NCBI GenBank assembly: GCA_001775255.1
Contig: MFCJ01000143.1
Span: forward strand, 4,677-9,998
DNA from: Candidatus Dadabacteria bacterium RIFCSPHIGHO2_12_FULL_53_21
GTDB taxonomy: Bacteria; Desulfobacterota_D; UBA1144; Nemesobacterales; UBA2774
Direction of reading: 5' to 3'
DNA length: 5,322 bases
The notes under the pieces were generated by a model. It worked only from the letters and a program-made list of their open reading frames with translations. It was not told where the DNA came from and searched no databases. The translations under genes and the position numbers were made by a program. Within the stretch, counting starts at the first letter, position 1. The number at the start of each line of letters is the position of its first letter. This document shows positions 4,729 through 5,322 of this stretch, piece by piece.

Positions 4729-5322
4729 ATGAACAGGGAAAGGGAGAGGCTCAGGAAGGACGCGATTTCCATTTTCGAGGCCGGCGTGAGGGCGGTCGAT
4801 CCTGAAAACGCCGTAAAAAGACACCTGAGTCTTAAGAACGGCGTCCTCTATGTAAACGGCAATAGATACGGGCTTTCGGGGTTTGATAATATCTACGTGA
4901 TCGGGATGGGGAAAGCCGCCGCACCCATGGCCCGCGCGGTCGAGGATATACTCGGAGACCGGATTACGGCGGGGATAATAAACGTAAAGTATGGGCATAC
5001 GGCGGCGCTAAAAAAGATAAAGATAAACGAAGCGTCCCATCCGGTGCCCGACGAGGCGGGTCTTAAAGGCGCAAGAGAGATCGCGGGGCTCCTCGGAAAA
5101 ACAGGAGAACGCGACCTCGTGGTATTCCTTATATCGGGAGGAGGGTCGGCCCTCCTGCCGCTGCCCGCCGAAGGGCTTACGCTCGATGACAAGCGGGAAC
5201 TCACACAGAGGCTCCTTGAGTGCGGCGCGACGATACACGAGATCAATGTACTCAGAAAGCACTTGTCACGGGTAAAAGGCGGGAGGCTCGCGAGGCTCGC
5301 CTACCCGTCGACACTTATCTCC
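4729..5322 (+). CDS. glycerate 2-kinase (DUF4147/MOFRL type), 3' end outside window
   Basis: The first 198 codons of a protein whose family is usually around 420-460 residues; the frame is open to the last base. It would phosphorylate D-glycerate to 2-phosphoglycerate with ATP (EC 2.7.1.165), feeding glycerate from serine, glyoxylate or sugar-acid breakdown into glycolysis. Signatures: VIGMGKAAAPMA (57-68) with the probable active-site K62, HPVPDEAG (104-111), LISGGGSALLPLPAEGLTLD (134-153), and CGATIHEINVLRKHLSRVKG (165-184), then GRLA. These belong to the N-terminal DUF4147 domain; the C-terminal MOFRL domain lies beyond the window. An in-frame TAA at 4717-4719, inside the -10 box, rules out an earlier start, and residues 1-20 fit the family helix, so ATG 4729 is well supported. 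GAGG at 4723-4726 is only 2 nt from the ATG, too close for a normal ribosome binding site. Members are named GckA, TtuD or GarK-like in different genomes, so I give no symbol. Confidence 0.95.
   Translation, partial: MNRERERLRKDAISIFEAGVRAVDPENAVKRHLSLKNGVLYVNGNRYGLSGFDNIYVIGMGKAAAPMARAVEDILGDRITAGIINVKYGHTAALKKIKINEASHPVPDEAGLKGAREIAGLLGKTGERDLVVFLISGGGSALLPLPAEGLTLDDKRELTQRLLECGATIHEINVLRKHLSRVKGGRLARLAYPSTLIS

Overview
This window comes from a bacterium with a moderately GC-rich genome (mid-50s percent by eye, not computed). It uses ATA (Ile), AGG/AGA (Arg) and CTC (Leu) codons freely. Three intergenic regions carry exact TATAAT hexamers in the position of a -10 box, which fits housekeeping sigma-70 promoters, and most starts lack a good Shine-Dalgarno sequence. 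The gene mix (acetolactate decarboxylase, cyclase-family hydrolase, NifS/IscS-type cysteine desulfurase, THEP1-like NTPase, MOFRL-type glycerate kinase) does not fix the phylum. An uncultured deltaproteobacterial-type or candidate-phylum lineage is my guess, with low confidence. No rRNA, tRNA, CRISPR array, insertion sequence or phage gene is visible.

Left part (1-1937, + strand): three closely spaced genes that look like one transcription unit. They are the 3' portion of an alpha-acetolactate decarboxylase gene (cut by the window edge), a gene for an exported cyclase/kynurenine-formamidase-fold metal hydrolase, and a small cytoplasmic protein resembling the DUF6573 family. The gaps between them are 23 and 17 nt. 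The promoter lies outside the window.

Middle (1938-3879, + strand): a 143-nt gap with a perfect -10 box leads into a complete group I cysteine desulfurase. After 95 nt comes a THEP1-type P-loop nucleoside triphosphatase. No scaffold (IscU) or regulator (IscR) gene is present beside the desulfurase.

Right part (3880-5322): a convergent junction with a weak possible terminator, then a minus-strand gene for a secreted protein made of three 47-residue modules. Each module has eight cysteines with spacing 3-6-3-15-3-6-3, and the modules repeat at exactly 65 residues. The spacing is palindromic, as expected for antiparallel helical hairpins whose helices face each other through rows of thiols. This is the most unusual object in the window and I do not recognise it as a named family. 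A divergent intergenic region then serves this gene and, in the other direction, a glycerate 2-kinase gene that runs off the right edge. The kinase promoter sits so close to its ATG that the mRNA should be leaderless or nearly so.

Apart from the left-hand cluster, the genes do not form an obvious pathway. The window reads as ordinary chromosomal metabolic genes with one orphan cysteine-repeat secreted protein among them.
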